From positions 186,001 to 250,000 of the forward strand of contig CAMBMO010000001.1 of the NCBI GenBank assembly GCA_945868805.1: a DNA stretch of 64,000 nt, written 5' to 3'. The position numbers and the translations under genes were made by a program. Under the pieces are notes generated by a model. That model saw only the letters and a program-made list of their open reading frames with translations, was not told the origin of the DNA and made no database searches. The DNA is from Singulisphaera sp. GP187. GTDB taxonomy: Bacteria > Planctomycetota > Phycisphaerae > Phycisphaerales > SM1A02. This document shows, one piece after another, positions 8,655 through 17,079 of this stretch (its first letter is position 1; every line of letters starts with the position of its first letter).

Positions 8655-9931
8655 CACATCAGACCGTCGATGTCGTCGTGATCGGTGCGGGTGCGGCTGG
8701 ACTCTTCGCTGCGACATGGGCTGCGCGCGAAGTCGCTGGTCTCAAAGTGGTTGCCATCGATGGCGCCCGAACGCTGGGTGCAAAGATTCTTGTGGCGGGT
8801 GGCGGTCGCTGCAATGTCACTCATCACGCAGTCGATGAGCGGGACTACTCGGGGAGCACTCCCATCTTGATCCGGCGAATCCTTCGTCGATTTCCAGTCG
8901 AATCGACAATCGAGTTCTTTTCGCAAGCCGGCGTCATCTTGAAACGGGAAGAGACTGGAAAGCTCTTCCCGACGACCGACCGCGCTCGGAGTGTGCTCGA
9001 TGCGCTTGTTTCTACAGCGCATACTGCGGGTGTCGAGATCCTGCACCCGCAACGAATTGATTCGGTGCACCAGATTGAAAACGGCTTTGAAGTCACGGGC
9101 GTTGGATTCTCAGCTTTCGCAAAGACCGTCGTACTTTCCACCGGCGGGATGAGCCTTCCCAAGTCTGGATCGGACGGCCACGGATTTGAAATCGCTCGTG
9201 CGCTAGGACACTCCGTGACACCCCTCGTCGTTCCAGCGCTCGTCCCCCTGACACTTTCGAGCGATCATTGGCTGACTGCGCTGAGCGGCTTGGCGCTACC
9301 CGCCGAGTTGGTTGTCATCGGCTCTGAAGGGTCTCCTTCACGACGCACGGCATCCAGGCCCTCGATCCCGATCTCTGGCGCGGTCCTCTGTACGCACTTT
9401 GGACTTTCTGGACCTGCGATTCTGGACATCAGTCGCCACTGGCTCCACCACCTCTCCATCGACCCGGGTGCGCGCTTGCAAATCAATTGGATGCCAGGAA
9501 CGAACTCAGAGTCCTTGGACCGTGAACTTGTTCAGACCAAGGGGCAGAGTCTTCTCTCGGTCCTGCGAAATCGATTGCCGGAACGCTTTCTGCGGGCGAT
9601 CTGCGCTCAGGCCAATGTCGATCCCGTGGCTGGCGTGCAACAAATGACTCGCGATCGACGAAGCGCGCTCGTGAAGACAGTCACTTCATGTGAAATCACC
9701 CCGATTGGAACTCGCGGCTTCGTCGCGGCGGAGACCACCGCTGGTGGCGTTCCACTTTCAGAAATGGCAATCGAAGGACTCGAGAGCATCAAGTGCCCTC
9801 GTCTCTTTTTGTGCGGTGAAATGCTTGATGTCGACGGCAGAATCGGGGGATTCAGCTTTCAATGGGCGTGGGCGAGTGGATTCGTCGCTGGATCTGCCGC
9901 CGCACGCGCAGCCCATGCCGTTAACTCGTGA
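8651..9931 (+). CDS. BaiN/HI0933-family FAD-dependent oxidoreductase
   Basis: Starts at GTG 8651, overlapping the peptidase stop (GTGA). The N-terminal Rossmann motif is VIGAGAAGLFAA, followed by the family signature LVAGGGRCNVTH. The C-terminus has the second FAD contact region (GEMLDVDGRIGGFSFQWAWASG), typical of the HI0933/YhiN/BaiN family. Members are flavoproteins of unclear or varied substrate; BaiN acts in bile-acid reduction, which is not implied here. The length of 426 aa is normal for the family. The 3' end overlaps the convergent HIT gene by 11 bp. Confidence 0.92.
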   Translation: MTHQTVDVVVIGAGAAGLFAATWAAREVAGLKVVAIDGARTLGAKILVAGGGRCNVTHHAVDERDYSGSTPILIRRILRRFPVESTIEFFSQAGVILKREETGKLFPTTDRARSVLDALVSTAHTAGVEILHPQRIDSVHQIENGFEVTGVGFSAFAKTVVLSTGGMSLPKSGSDGHGFEIARALGHSVTPLVVPALVPLTLSSDHWLTALSGLALPAELVVIGSEGSPSRRTASRPSIPISGAVLCTHFGLSGPAILDISRHWLHHLSIDPGARLQINWMPGTNSESLDRELVQTKGQSLLSVLRNRLPERFLRAICAQANVDPVAGVQQMTRDRRSALVKTVTSCEITPIGTRGFVAAETTAGGVPLSEMAIEGLESIKCPRLFLCGEMLDVDGRIGGFSFQWAWASGFVAGSAAARAAHAVNS

Positions 9932-10379
9932 TCACGCTTGGCATTTCGTCGCGTACACGCGTGATGATTCGTGCGATGTCAAGGTCGGTCGCTGATTCTC
10001 GCTGACCAGACTCCACTGCGCGATACCAGTCCGCAATTTCCCATGCCGATGTCCCCGCGCGCCCCGGATCACGAGGAATGAGATGGGCATGCAGGTGTTG
10101 CGCACCTTCGCCGAACATGACCACGTAGACACGTGGAACTCCGACAGCTACGCGGATCGCCCGCATCGCCCTAGCGAGCACTCCCGTGAATTCGCGTTCT
10201 TCGTGAGCATCGAATTCCGCAACGCTTGCGACATGCCGACGAGCGTCAAGAAGGAACCACCCAGGCAATGGTGCAGGTGATGGGTGGTGGCGGAGAATCC
10301 ACCGATTGGTCTCCCACGCGACAAGGCTTTCCGCCCCGCTTGATCGATGGACAGCGCACACCCCGCAATCTAATGTCAC
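9921..10379 (-). CDS. HIT-family nucleotide hydrolase/transferase
   Basis: Histidine-triad protein of 152 aa. The triad HLHAHLIP near residue 115 matches HxHxHxx, with the middle His as nucleophile in nucleoside phosphoramidate or dinucleoside polyphosphate hydrolysis. CGVC near the N-terminus may be half of a zinc site. It starts at GTG 10379, overlapping the MazG-like stop by 4 bp (GTGA), so the two are co-transcribed; both act on nucleotides and may share a housekeeping role (inference). No substrate can be assigned. Confidence 0.88.
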   Translation of the reverse strand: MTLDCGVCAVHRSSGAESLVAWETNRWILRHHPSPAPLPGWFLLDARRHVASVAEFDAHEEREFTGVLARAMRAIRVAVGVPRVYVVMFGEGAQHLHAHLIPRDPGRAGTSAWEIADWYRAVESGQRESATDLDIARIITRVRDEMPSVITS

Positions 10380-10660
10380 TTCGTGCCCTTCGGTCCACCA
10401 TCCACGAGGTACTTCTGTCGGATGGCCTCTTCAAGATCGACATCGCATATGTTCGCCAACGTGCACATCCACGCGAGACAGTCCGCGAATTCCTCGCGAA
10501 GATTTGATGGATCGCCCTCCCCCTTTTCGTACTTGCCGATTGCGTGCGCGAGTTCACCGAACTCTTCTGCGAACCAAATGAAAGTTCGCGCTGGACCTCT
10601 GGCACGATCGGTCGCGTCGTATCGATCGCGAATGAGCGACTGAAATTCGGACAATTGCAT
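10376..10660 (-). CDS. MazG-like nucleotide pyrophosphohydrolase
   Basis: Small (94 aa) all-alpha NTP pyrophosphohydrolase. The metal-binding signature is present: E-E-F-G-E-L (about residues 31-36) and the paired E-E-F-A-D-C-L (about 56-62), matching the ExxE...ExxD pattern of MazG domains. Members hydrolyse non-canonical or house-cleaning NTPs to NMP and PPi. First gene of a two-gene unit with the HIT protein. No Shine-Dalgarno sequence precedes the ATG; a TAACCT box ends 6 nt upstream, suggesting a leaderless transcript. Confidence 0.87.
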   Translation of the reverse strand: MQLSEFQSLIRDRYDATDRARGPARTFIWFAEEFGELAHAIGKYEKGEGDPSNLREEFADCLAWMCTLANICDVDLEEAIRQKYLVDGGPKGTK

Positions 10661-10666
10661 CTTGGA

Positions 10667-10672
10667 AGGTTA
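10667..10672 (-). promoter_or_regulatory. Candidate -10 box of mazG-hit, leaderless
   Basis: TAACCT on the minus strand, with 6 nt to the ATG at 10660. A transcript begun at the usual distance would start at the start codon. No convincing -35 box. Part of a pattern seen at other genes of this window. Confidence 0.45.
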
Positions 10673-10696
10673 GTCGACGGCTCTGGACCTCGGTCG

Positions 10697-12337
10697 TCAA
10701 TCTCCGCAGACGCAAGGACCCCAGATGGCGAAGAGAAACGGAAGATCCCCACCATTCACGCAACCGTCCCCGTTATAATCAGCGAACTGATCGGCAGGTC
10801 CGCAACCGTTCCAGTGCGAAAAAAAGACCGACATGTCGGATCCATCAACACCACCGTCTCCAGTCAAATCGTAGGGACAGCTGACGGAATTCACTCCGTA
10901 CGAAAAAACGATTCCCTGACCAAGTTGTTGGTTTGGACCCTTCGGCGCAGCGATCGCGACAATATTCCCAAAGACATCGAGCGCGGCACCAAAGCTGGCC
11001 TCGGCAACGTTGGCCTGCGCCGGCGGGTAGTACAAGAGACCCTGTTGCCAAATGCCGCACGCTGTCAAGTCCTGCTGAAACAAATAGACGATTCCTCGAT
11101 TCGACACAATCGGAATTGAACCCGCATCGAATCCCGGCGCACCGACGACGGCAACGTCCGATTTCATCGCAACCGCCGCTCCAAACTGATCGCCAGCGTG
11201 CCCAAGGGGTGCGAACAATCGTCCCTCAATGGCGTAGGTTCCAGTCAATTCGTCGCGACTAAAAATCGACGCGCTTCCTGGAGTGGTCGATCCACCCGGC
11301 GCGCCAACAATGACGCTCGAGACCGACGCAGAGATCGAACTGCCAAATTGTTCGTCGGGATATGGCTCGGACGAAACGAGCGTCTGAACGAGGCACCACT
11401 CGCCCCACGAAGGATCTGTTTGGAGCACCGTGGGCGCTGGATCGCTTGGGGTGTTTCGACGGAATACGAATGTCGTCCCCTGCTTAGGGGCTGTGACGGT
11501 CTGTCGTTTCGCACCAACGAAAATGAAATCACCATTGATCTCGACCGAACTCCCAAAGAGCCCATAGGACAAGAGTGACCAATCTTCCCCCGCAATCGTT
11601 GGCGCAGTGATGAACGCTGTGCGAATCCATCCACCAGAATCCTGGCTCCACTGGAAGACGCAGACTGAGCCGCAGTCGATTCTGGGAGCGACATCGTCCG
11701 TCGGCGCACCGACCACGATTGTCCGTCGAGTCAATGCACCGACTGTCTGTTCATCGATCGCGATTGCGGCGCCGAAGAGATCGATCGCTTTCGGCGCTGG
11801 GTGAAACAATTCCTGCGGGGTCACATTCCACCCGCTCGTCGCATGATTCCACACCCAGACAATCCCAGCCTGCAATTGATTGCTCGTCGTAAAAACGTCT
11901 CGCCCTGGGGCTCCTGCGACGACAAAGTCATCCGTTGATGTGACCGCAATTCCACAATTGTCATTCGCGAGTCCGTTTTCGGCAGTCAGCGTCGTTTGAT
12001 AGTTAAAAATCCCGTCGCCTGCATTGCTATAGATGTGGACTCCACCTTGGGCTGTCGCGACCCCGCCACTCGCCGTGACATTCAATCCTGGAACGCCTAC
12101 GGCGAGAAAGTTCAAATTGCCTGAGATCGACTTCCCGAAACTGTCCGTCGTTGCTCCCCCCGCAGGAGCTTCTAGCTGATCGAGTGGGGGCGCCTGTGGG
12201 CACATCCCTTGTGCGAAGGGCGTCGACCCGATCAAGATTGCGAACCCCGCGATGGCGAAGCAGAACGACCGTGCGCACTCGCGTGCGGTGTCAAAGCAAC
12301 CATAGATCTTGCCTGCAAGATTGAATTCCAATCGCAT
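10697..12337 (-). CDS. Secreted FG-GAP repeat protein with C-terminal dockerin-like EF-hand pair
   Basis: Exported protein (546 aa). A long N-terminal signal sequence has its hydrophobic core at about residues 24-42. Seven FG-GAP repeats follow, each with an FG[AS]-type start and a VVGAPG-like end, enough for one closed seven-bladed propeller of the integrin-alpha type. The C-terminus (about 490-546) carries two DxTGDGxVDGSD / DYNGDGCVNGGD calcium loops ending in IWGPCVCGD, the dockerin-like tail common on planctomycete exported proteins. No cohesin is encoded nearby. The ATG is preceded by GAGGAG at close spacing and a TTGCTG-N16-TATAGT promoter candidate. Function unknown; possibly surface adhesion or an extracellular assembly. 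Confidence 0.88.
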   Translation of the reverse strand: MRLEFNLAGKIYGCFDTARECARSFCFAIAGFAILIGSTPFAQGMCPQAPPLDQLEAPAGGATTDSFGKSISGNLNFLAVGVPGLNVTASGGVATAQGGVHIYSNAGDGIFNYQTTLTAENGLANDNCGIAVTSTDDFVVAGAPGRDVFTTSNQLQAGIVWVWNHATSGWNVTPQELFHPAPKAIDLFGAAIAIDEQTVGALTRRTIVVGAPTDDVAPRIDCGSVCVFQWSQDSGGWIRTAFITAPTIAGEDWSLLSYGLFGSSVEINGDFIFVGAKRQTVTAPKQGTTFVFRRNTPSDPAPTVLQTDPSWGEWCLVQTLVSSEPYPDEQFGSSISASVSSVIVGAPGGSTTPGSASIFSRDELTGTYAIEGRLFAPLGHAGDQFGAAVAMKSDVAVVGAPGFDAGSIPIVSNRGIVYLFQQDLTACGIWQQGLLYYPPAQANVAEASFGAALDVFGNIVAIAAPKGPNQQLGQGIVFSYGVNSVSCPYDLTGDGGVDGSDMSVFFSHWNGCGPADQFADYNGDGCVNGGDLPFLFAIWGPCVCGD

Positions 12338-12352
12338 GACTCCTCAGTTGCA

Positions 12353-12380
12353 ACTATACGGATCCCTACTTGATCAGCAA
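12353..12380 (-). promoter_or_regulatory. Candidate promoter of the FG-GAP protein gene
   Basis: Minus strand: TTGCTG (12380-12375), 16 nt spacer, TATAGT (12358-12353). The start codon is 15 nt beyond the -10 box, with GAGGAG between. The same TATAGT hexamer precedes the other dockerin-bearing secreted protein at 63.9 kb. Confidence 0.45.
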
Positions 12381-12451
12381 GTGAAACTGGTCACATTTCG
12401 ATCTTTTCCTGTAGGCCAAGCTTTGAACCCCCCGCACGATGCTTTTGAAAG

Positions 12452-12525
12452 CGTCCTCGGCGCGACTTGAACGCGCAACCTTTGCCTTCGGAGGGCAACG
12501 CTCTATCCAATTGAGCTACGAGGAC
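12452..12525 (-). tRNA. tRNA-Arg (anticodon CCG)
   Basis: A complete cloverleaf of 74 nt reads on the minus strand. The acceptor stem is GTCCTCG/CGAGGAC, the D stem GCTC/GAGC, the anticodon stem TTGCC/GGCAA with loop CTCCGAA, and the T stem GCGCG/CGCGC with loop TTCAAGT. Anticodon CCG reads the arginine codon CGG. The discriminator base is G. The 3' CCA is not encoded (genomic GCT follows), so it must be added enzymatically. Confidence 0.95.
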
Positions 12526-12577
12526 CCACTCCGATTCTAGCGCTTCGAACCCGCCCATCGCTAGCCTCCACAACCTC

Positions 12578-13774
12578 ATGGGACACAACGGCTCACTTTC
12601 AAGCGACTCACGAGGCACTGCCGGCATCAGGGCGATCACATTCTTGAACTCGTTGGCAACCGGCATCCTTTGGAACGGGCTGGGATTCATCACATCGAGG
12701 CAATATCACTACACCGCGGCGGAGACCTTCACCTTGTTCATCGTCACGGGAACGGTGTACGCAGTTTCAGCATTTTTCTGCGGTCGGGTCATTCGCCGAT
12801 TCGGTGGTCGATTGAGTCCGCGCCGAGTCATGTTTATGATCTTTCTGGCTCAAGTGCTCGTCGCTCCACTGATCTACGTCGGGAGCACAAGTAGCGGATT
12901 GATCGTCGTCTCAATTGTCACGAGCGTGAGTGGCGCATGCCTCTGGCCGATCATCGAGTCCTATGTTTCCGCTGGGCGAAGCGCCCACGAAACGAGGCGG
13001 GAGATCGGGAATTGGTGCATTGTGTGGATGACATCGGTTGCCCTCGCGCTTGTGCTCATGGCTCCACTTCAACATGGCGCGGGATGGCTCAGTCCACGAC
13101 TTGCGCTCTTTGCGATCCTGCCGATGAGCTTGCTCTCGATGCTTTGCCTCGTGTTCGTACCTGCGCGCCCAGGACACCATCACGCCACTCCAGAGCGAGC
13201 GCCACTCATCTACCAGGCACAACTTCAGAGCGTCCGAATCATCCTGCCCGCTTCGTATCTGCTCGTCGGGGCATTGAGCCCGGTCATGCCGTATCTGCTT
13301 GATCGACTCGCACTCGCACCATCGAGTGAAACCCCGCTGGCGGCGGTCTGGCTTTGCACTCGCGTCCTAGTCGTTGCGGCGATGGCACGGATCGCGTTTT
13401 GGCACGGCAAGTGGAGCACTTTGATCGTTGGCGGAGCGTTGCTCGCCGGGGGATTCGCCGTCGTCGTCGCAATTCCATCGGTGACCTTCATCGTGATCGG
13501 GCTCGGCCTCTTCGGAGCTGGGCACGGAATCGTCTATTACTCGGCGCTCTACTACGCGCTCCGAGTCGGGAGCGCGGAAATCGATGCGGGCGGAACGCAC
13601 GAGGCGCTCATCGGTCTCGGGTATGTCGTCGGACCCGCCGCAGGATTGGTTGGGTTCTCACTCGGCGGTGGAGGTTGGACGATTGCAATCGTCTGGGGAT
13701 TGCTCGGGCTTACTGCGATCCCGGCGATTCGACCATGGTGGAAATTGCGCGCGTCGAATCTGAGCTCTGGGTGA
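12578..13774 (+). CDS. Major facilitator superfamily transporter
   Basis: Integral membrane protein of 398 aa with about twelve hydrophobic segments and a cytoplasmic loop after segment two containing GRVIRRFGGRLSPRR, close to the MFS motif A (G-x-x-x-D-R-x-G-R-R) but lacking its Asp. The substrate cannot be told. The gene ends 65 bp inside the convergent epimerase gene. A TAGCCT box lies 10 nt before the ATG. The start ATG at 12578 lies just beyond the tRNA gene on the other strand. Confidence 0.85.
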   Translation: MGHNGSLSSDSRGTAGIRAITFLNSLATGILWNGLGFITSRQYHYTAAETFTLFIVTGTVYAVSAFFCGRVIRRFGGRLSPRRVMFMIFLAQVLVAPLIYVGSTSSGLIVVSIVTSVSGACLWPIIESYVSAGRSAHETRREIGNWCIVWMTSVALALVLMAPLQHGAGWLSPRLALFAILPMSLLSMLCLVFVPARPGHHHATPERAPLIYQAQLQSVRIILPASYLLVGALSPVMPYLLDRLALAPSSETPLAAVWLCTRVLVVAAMARIAFWHGKWSTLIVGGALLAGGFAVVVAIPSVTFIVIGLGLFGAGHGIVYYSALYYALRVGSAEIDAGGTHEALIGLGYVVGPAAGLVGFSLGGGGWTIAIVWGLLGLTAIPAIRPWWKLRASNLSSG

Positions 13775-15167
13775 GCTTCCCGAACTCGAATCGAAGTGCC
13801 TCGTCAATCGACTCGCAACCAAATCGGAATCCACATCGAAGGAGTGCAGTCGGGCGAACAAATTGCCCGGCGAGCAGCAGTTCTTCTCCCATTTCGCCAA
13901 AGAGCAATCGAACGATTGGTGCGGGCAGTGGCACAACGCACGGACGACGCAAGACTCGCGCAAGCGCCTTCGCGAATGTGAGTTGGGTGACTGGTTGGGG
14001 CGCGACTGCGTTCACAGCGCCACAGAGCGAATTCTCCTCGATCGCGTAGTGAATCGCCGCGACGAGATCATCGATATGAATCCAACTCATCCCTTGTTGA
14101 CCGCTCCCAACTCGTCCGCCTGCACCAAGCAAGAATGGCACTCTCAGTGCGCCCACCACGCCCGAACGCGCGCTGACGACAATACCGATTCGCATGGAAA
14201 CGGACCGAATTCCACGACTCTCGAGCGGTGCAAGCGCAGCCTCCCACGCACGTGTCACATCTGCGAGGAATCCAGATCCCGCTGGCGCGGACTCGTCAAT
14301 TTCGAGTTGGTTTCGATTCCCGTAGAAACCCACCGCGGATGCCGAGACGACAACCGATGGTGGTTTGGACAATCGGAGGATGGCTTCACAGAGATTTTTC
14401 GTTCCTTTCGAACGACTCTCCATGATCATTGCTTTGCGACGTGAGGTCCACCTTCCTTGCGCGATGTTTTCGCCCGCGAGGTGAACGAATGCATCGGATC
14501 CCTCCAGTTTCGACGAATCCCAATGACCCCGTGGATCCCAGCGAACTTCATCCGGTCGGAGTTGCCCACTGCCACGAACGAGTCGAATAACTTTGTGACC
14601 TCCCGCGGTCATGAATGCACAGAGCGCTCTCCCGACACTTCCAGTTGATCCTGAGACGACGACGGTGCGCTTCGGGCGATCCGAAAAATGCGCAATGCGC
14701 GCGAGGTCCTCTTGCGTTCTGCGATGCCGAAATGCGAAGAGGCTCGCTAGGTCCTGGCGGACTTTCCGCCCGAAGCAAATGTCTGAGAGAGGCGCGAGCG
14801 GCAGGGAGTATGTCACTCGGTCGCACAGTGTGCTTCGATTCGACTCGCCTTCCTCGAAGGAATGTTCATGGATCCACTCGCGAAATGGACCGCGTATCGA
14901 TCGATCGACGAATCGGACGCCTGGTTGAACGCGCTCGTGAACCGCGATCCATCGAAACCTGATCGGACCCACCCTCATCCCCAGCACCGTGCGCGAACCC
15001 TCTTGGAGCGGTTCGTTCTCTTCAACCCGAGCCACGACCCATGGCGGGATCAGCCGGTCGAGCGCGCCACTCGAGAAGTGCCACGACGAGAGCGCATTGC
15101 GCGTCACCGGCATCAGCGATTCGAATTGAGCGGTGTGTCGTGTGATGGCTATCTCGAGTGCGAGCAC
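13710..15167 (-). CDS. SRPBCC domain fused to TIGR01777-type SDR epimerase (SDR39U1)
   Basis: Two-domain protein (485 aa). Residues 15-160 form an SRPBCC ligand-binding domain (WHFSSGALDRLIPPW is a family hallmark). From residue 168 an extended-type SDR follows, with nucleotide-binding loop GSTGSVG (173-179), DAFVHLAGENIAQGRW and VVSASAVGFYGN, ending in the DUF1731 region (GAVNAVAPQP). The substrate is unknown for this family. It starts at GTG 15167; starting at the inner ATG would cut the SRPBCC fold. The last 20 or so residues after the natural family end (ALRFEFG) lie in a 65-bp overlap with the convergent MFS gene and look like a readthrough extension. Confidence 0.9.
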   Translation of the reverse strand: MLALEIAITRHTAQFESLMPVTRNALSSWHFSSGALDRLIPPWVVARVEENEPLQEGSRTVLGMRVGPIRFRWIAVHERVQPGVRFVDRSIRGPFREWIHEHSFEEGESNRSTLCDRVTYSLPLAPLSDICFGRKVRQDLASLFAFRHRRTQEDLARIAHFSDRPKRTVVVSGSTGSVGRALCAFMTAGGHKVIRLVRGSGQLRPDEVRWDPRGHWDSSKLEGSDAFVHLAGENIAQGRWTSRRKAMIMESRSKGTKNLCEAILRLSKPPSVVVSASAVGFYGNRNQLEIDESAPAGSGFLADVTRAWEAALAPLESRGIRSVSMRIGIVVSARSGVVGALRVPFLLGAGGRVGSGQQGMSWIHIDDLVAAIHYAIEENSLCGAVNAVAPQPVTQLTFAKALARVLRRPCVVPLPAPIVRLLFGEMGEELLLAGQFVRPTALLRCGFRFGCESIDEALRFEFGKLTQSSDSTRAISTMVESPGSQ

Positions 15168-15259
15168 GAAATGTTAGTCATTCCAAAGGGAGAGGCGAGC
15201 AGACTGGAATGCCCACTCCACATCTTGACGACGCGCGCGATGAACGATCGCATTCTCAC

Positions 15260-15265
15260 TAGACT
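15260..15265 (+). promoter_or_regulatory. Candidate -10 box of gmhA, leaderless
   Basis: TAGACT with 7 nt to the ATG at 15273 and no Shine-Dalgarno sequence. A TTGACG lies at 15225-15230 but 29 nt away, too far for a standard spacer. Confidence 0.4.
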
Positions 15266-15272
15266 GCCCCCC

Positions 15273-15851
15273 ATGTCGCCTTTCGCACGGACCGCGCAGG
15301 ATTGCATTCGGCATCGCCTTCATCAGTCGGGCATCGCATTGAGTTCTCTCAATGGAATGGGAACAGAGCTCGAGGCTCTGATCGAGGTCGTCAAGCGCAC
15401 GCTTGGCGACGGACGGCTTATCTTGACCTGCGGAAATGGCGGAAGCGCCGCGGAGGCACTCCACTTCTCGGAAGAACTCATCGGACGATATCGACTCTCG
15501 CGTGAACCGCTGAAATCGATCTGCTTGTGCGCCGATACAACCGCACTGACATGCATCGGAAACGATTTCGGTTTCGACCAGATCTACTCGCGGCAAGTCA
15601 AGGCGCTCGCGTCGAAGGGCGACCTCTTGATCGTGCTCTCGACTTCGGGGAATAGCCCGAACATCCTCCGCGCCCTCGAAACTGCACGTGCCTGCGGCGC
15701 GAGATCCATCGGACTCCTCGGTGGCGACGGAGGGAAGGCGCGCGCGCTCTGCGATCATGCATTGGTGGTGGCCGGCGTCGATGGCGCCGCGGCACAGGAA
15801 ATCCATCAGATGGTAATCCACATGATTTGCGAGAGTCTCGAACCAGCCTGA
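15273..15851 (+). CDS. gmhA: Sedoheptulose-7-phosphate isomerase
   Basis: SIS-domain isomerase making D-glycero-D-manno-heptose 7-phosphate, the first step to ADP-heptose of lipopolysaccharide or GDP-heptose of glycans. Motifs: CGNGGSAAEALHFSEEL (zinc-ligand His and Glu), LSTSGNSPN (phosphate binding) and QEIHQMVIHMICE at the C-terminus (second pair of zinc ligands). The ATG at 15273 gives 192 aa, the normal GmhA length; the frame is open far upstream but the extension opposes the SDR gene. No other heptose genes are in the window, so the pathway is completed elsewhere. Confidence 0.93.
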   Translation: MSPFARTAQDCIRHRLHQSGIALSSLNGMGTELEALIEVVKRTLGDGRLILTCGNGGSAAEALHFSEELIGRYRLSREPLKSICLCADTTALTCIGNDFGFDQIYSRQVKALASKGDLLIVLSTSGNSPNILRALETARACGARSIGLLGGDGGKARALCDHALVVAGVDGAAAQEIHQMVIHMICESLEPA

Positions 15852-15932
15852 TCGAGCGCGAGGACCGACTATGGACAGATCCACCGAGCAATTCTCACGA
15901 ATCGAGCGAAGAATCAAGGGAACTTCGAACCA

Positions 15933-17069
15933 ATGATCCGCACTCGACTCTTCTACTTCGTCTGTCGAATCGCCGTGCCTCTTTGGCTCCTCGCGGGCGC
16001 GATCTACAAACTTGCTGAGCGCAATCCCAAGCTCTTGCCTCCACCAGTCCTGAAGCTTGTCCAGGGAATGGATGGATTTCTTTGGCTCACGGGAACGACA
16101 TGGCTTGATACCTCGATCCGTCTCATCATTCTCGCCGAGTTCCTCCTCGTCGCCACGATGTTGTGCATGCCTCGACTCGCTCGATCAGTCGCGATCGCAG
16201 TGCTCTCGCTCTTTTGTCTCATTCTGCTGATCGTCATCGTTCCCGAGTTTCAAGCTGGCGGATTCGCGCAGGCTTGGAAGGGCTCTTGCGGATGTTTCGG
16301 AGCGAGTGGACCCAATCCGGTCATCATGTTGGCGATCGACTTGACGCTCTTGATCCTCGCGATCGCTTCAAAGCGTCCGAAGCGATCGCCCGATCTCCGA
16401 ATTGGATTCGGGTTTCCGTCCTGCGCCGGGCTTGCGATCATCGCGCTCCTCGCCATTTGTACGGTCCCCGATCGTGCAGCCATCGATTTGACGATCGAAT
16501 CGCCAGTGGTGATCGTGGCACCGAATGCAGAGAATGTGGCGATCCCGATTGTCGTTGTCGCCGAACAAACCTCAGTCGATCAACCGCCGACAGTGCCACT
16601 ACCACCAGTGGAACCGATCGCGACGCCAGTAACACCATCGAATCCGTGGCCCAGTCTCCCCACCAAGGCGGCGCCGTATTACGTGCCAGAAATCTCGAAG
16701 TGGATCTCAACTCGACTCGATTCGCAGGAAGTGGCATGCCTGATGACTCCACCGCCACCTGCAGGGATTAATTCGGGAGTTTGGATCGTCATCTTTTACC
16801 GTGAAGACTGCGAGCACTGTCACCAACTGATGCAAACCTATTTTTCGGGTGAACTTTTGAGGCCGACCTTGGCTATTTCCATTCCAGATACGGATGCTGC
16901 TAGCTCGATGGAGATGCCTTGTGGCGAATGCCAGATTCGTTCGCTCGTCAAAGGTCCCCAGTACATATTGCAAACTCCCGTCATGATGAGAGTCGAGAAC
17001 GGCATCGTGACTCAGTTTATGACCGATCCAGACGATCGCGCCTCGATCGATCGTTGCCTTGCACCCTAG
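15933..17069 (+). CDS. MauE/DoxX-like membrane protein fused to a thioredoxin-like domain (copy 1)
   Basis: 378 aa. Four membrane segments in the first 150 residues form a MauE/DoxX-like domain with the SCGCFG motif (near residue 113) typical of MauE-type quinone/thiol-linked membrane proteins. A fifth segment (about 165-185) and a Pro/Thr-rich linker lead to a thioredoxin-like domain with CEHC (Cys293, Cys296) and, 34 residues on, CGEC (Cys330, Cys333). The even/odd segment count places the thioredoxin domain outside the cytoplasm. It probably passes electrons between membrane quinones or thiols and exported disulfides (inference). The next gene, 10 bp downstream, has the same architecture. 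Confidence 0.8.
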   Translation: MIRTRLFYFVCRIAVPLWLLAGAIYKLAERNPKLLPPPVLKLVQGMDGFLWLTGTTWLDTSIRLIILAEFLLVATMLCMPRLARSVAIAVLSLFCLILLIVIVPEFQAGGFAQAWKGSCGCFGASGPNPVIMLAIDLTLLILAIASKRPKRSPDLRIGFGFPSCAGLAIIALLAICTVPDRAAIDLTIESPVVIVAPNAENVAIPIVVVAEQTSVDQPPTVPLPPVEPIATPVTPSNPWPSLPTKAAPYYVPEISKWISTRLDSQEVACLMTPPPPAGINSGVWIVIFYREDCEHCHQLMQTYFSGELLRPTLAISIPDTDAASSMEMPCGECQIRSLVKGPQYILQTPVMMRVENGIVTQFMTDPDDRASIDRCLAP

Positions 17070-17079
17070 CGCCTCGACC

